Origin: Psychrobacter maritimus
GTDB lineage: Bacteria > Pseudomonadota > Gammaproteobacteria > Pseudomonadales > Moraxellaceae
Length of the DNA: 64,000 bases
Reading direction: 5' to 3'
NCBI RefSeq assembly: GCF_904846345.1
Contig: NZ_CAJHAJ010000007.1
Location: forward strand, 1 to 64,000
Shown here in pieces: positions 63,236 to 64,000 of this stretch (its first letter is position 1; every line of letters starts with the position of its first letter). Under the pieces are notes generated by a model, which was not told where the DNA came from, did no database searches, and was given only the letters and a program-made list of their open reading frames with translations. Position numbers and translations under genes: made by a program.

Positions 63236-64000
63236 ATGCCCCTAACCCATACAGGTATCAACAAGCTACAGCCTAGTAGCACCTCGATTGAAACAAAACG
63301 ACCTGATAAACACAGTGATGGTAACGGGCTGCAATTATGGGTGCGTTATACGGGCGTTAAGTCATGGATTAGCGCCTACAGGTGGCAAGGCAAACAGCAA
63401 ACCCTCACTATTGGCACTTATCCAGTAATGAGCCTACAAAATGCACGCCAGCGCAATATTGAGATTAAAAGGCTTATAGCTGATGGCATCAACCCTAAAG
63501 ACGATAAGAAAAAGACACAAGCAGATAATGATGGTTCAAGGGCGTTCGATACCATAGCCCAGCGGTGGCATGATGACCGTAAGGCGCACATTGCCGCTAC
63601 CACCTATAGCCGTGATTACTCACAATACCAGCGCGATATTAAGCCCGTCATTGGACACATGAACATAGAGGACATAACCGCGCCTGATGTTTTGGCTATC
63701 GGTAAAGCTATCGAAGCAAGGGGCGCTAGTGATATGGCAAGGCGTGCAATGCGTCAAACAGGGCAAATCTTTAAGCAAGCAATCCGTGAGGGCTTAACCA
63801 ACCTCAACCCAGCCAACGACCTAACCGAAGCCTTAAAGCCCCATAAGGTGAAGCACCATAGCCGTATCACCAGCCAGCAATTACCAAAGCTACTACAAGA
63901 TATTAACGCCTATGAGGGTGACCTACTGGTGAAGCTAGGCTTGTGGTTTATGTGCTATACGTTTGTGAGAACGCAAGAATTGCGCTTTATGGAATGGAGC
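63236..64000 (+). CDS. P4-type tyrosine integrase, partial (runs off the window)
   Basis: The 255 visible codons open MPLTHTGINKLQPSSTSIET and give the N-terminal arm-binding domain typical of P4-type integrases (LWVRYTGVKSWISAYRWQGK, then TIGTYPVMSLQNARQ). The core-binding helices follow (FDTIAQRWHDDRKAHI), and the start of the catalytic domain with its arginine (FVRTQELRFMEW). The remaining catalytic residues lie outside. AAAGGA lies 7 nt before the ATG. Confidence 0.9.
   Translation, partial: MPLTHTGINKLQPSSTSIETKRPDKHSDGNGLQLWVRYTGVKSWISAYRWQGKQQTLTIGTYPVMSLQNARQRNIEIKRLIADGINPKDDKKKTQADNDGSRAFDTIAQRWHDDRKAHIAATTYSRDYSQYQRDIKPVIGHMNIEDITAPDVLAIGKAIEARGASDMARRAMRQTGQIFKQAIREGLTNLNPANDLTEALKPHKVKHHSRITSQQLPKLLQDINAYEGDLLVKLGLWFMCYTFVRTQELRFMEWS

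Larger units (their letters stand above)
63073..64000. mobile_element. Left edge of a genomic island integrated at tRNA-Pro(GGG), cut by the window end
   Basis: A P4-type integrase gene begins about 160 bp past the tRNA 3' end and reads away from it, the usual arrangement of tRNA-targeted islands. The attL copy is expected to be the tRNA 3' end; the attR copy and the rest of the island are outside the window. Confidence 0.75.

Overview
The window looks like chromosomal DNA of a gammaproteobacterium of the family Moraxellaceae, most likely Psychrobacter. The basis is the character of the proteins and the gene neighbourhoods (wrbA beside a DUF2069 gene, yceD-rpmF followed directly by fabD-fabG-acpP, pyrB paired with a dihydroorotase-like pyrX, an mreBCD-maf-rng cluster) and the AT-rich intergenic DNA. 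The genus is an inference; no database search was possible.

Layout. 1-127 is the cut end of an IS3/IS150-like insertion sequence. It is followed by one AT-rich, probably acquired gene (193-1806) that fuses a formyltransferase-like fold to a beta-propeller domain. 2.3-4.6 kb is groES-groEL with a good heat-shock (sigma-32) promoter. 5-15 kb holds mostly single genes: a DUF3108 secreted protein, DUF2069, wrbA, a YihY/BrkB membrane protein, DUF2254, a Na+/H+ antiporter, and a pyrB-pyrX-DUF2127 operon. 15.8-30 kb is metabolism: fbp, a TrmH-type methyltransferase, a JmjC/cupin protein with an N-terminal tandem repeat, etfBA, a cold-shock protein, ilvB-ilvN-ilvC, and nnr. 30-38 kb has queG, kbp, the fabD-fabG-acpP cluster, yceD-rpmF, epmC and a YciO-type protein.

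38.1-52.6 kb is the complete S10-spc-alpha ribosomal superoperon on the minus strand, rpsJ to rplQ, including the short genes rpmD and rpmJ. Sigma-70-like promoters can be read upstream of rpsJ, between rpsQ and rplN (the classical spc start) and upstream of rpsM (the classical alpha start). Unusually, rpsH and rplF are separated by 224 bp that holds a terminator-like hairpin. 52.7-58.5 kb is the cell-shape cluster mreB-mreC-mreD-maf-rng on the minus strand, interrupted by a MITE-like element and a hairpin repeat. 59.4-62.9 kb is gatC-gatA-gatB. At 62996-63072 lies tRNA-Pro(GGG), followed at once by a P4-type integrase that runs off the window: the left edge of a genomic island.

Most unexplained structure is in the intergenic DNA. 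There is a dispersed hairpin repeat family with two nearly identical 145-bp copies in opposite orientation 37 kb apart and two shorter diverged copies, a 170-bp MITE-like element flanked by TA, paired operator-like repeats in front of the integrase, and small tandem repeats. I did not find a clear new defence or biosynthetic system inside the window. The best candidates for something new are the hairpin repeat family, the split spc operon and the island that begins at the right edge.
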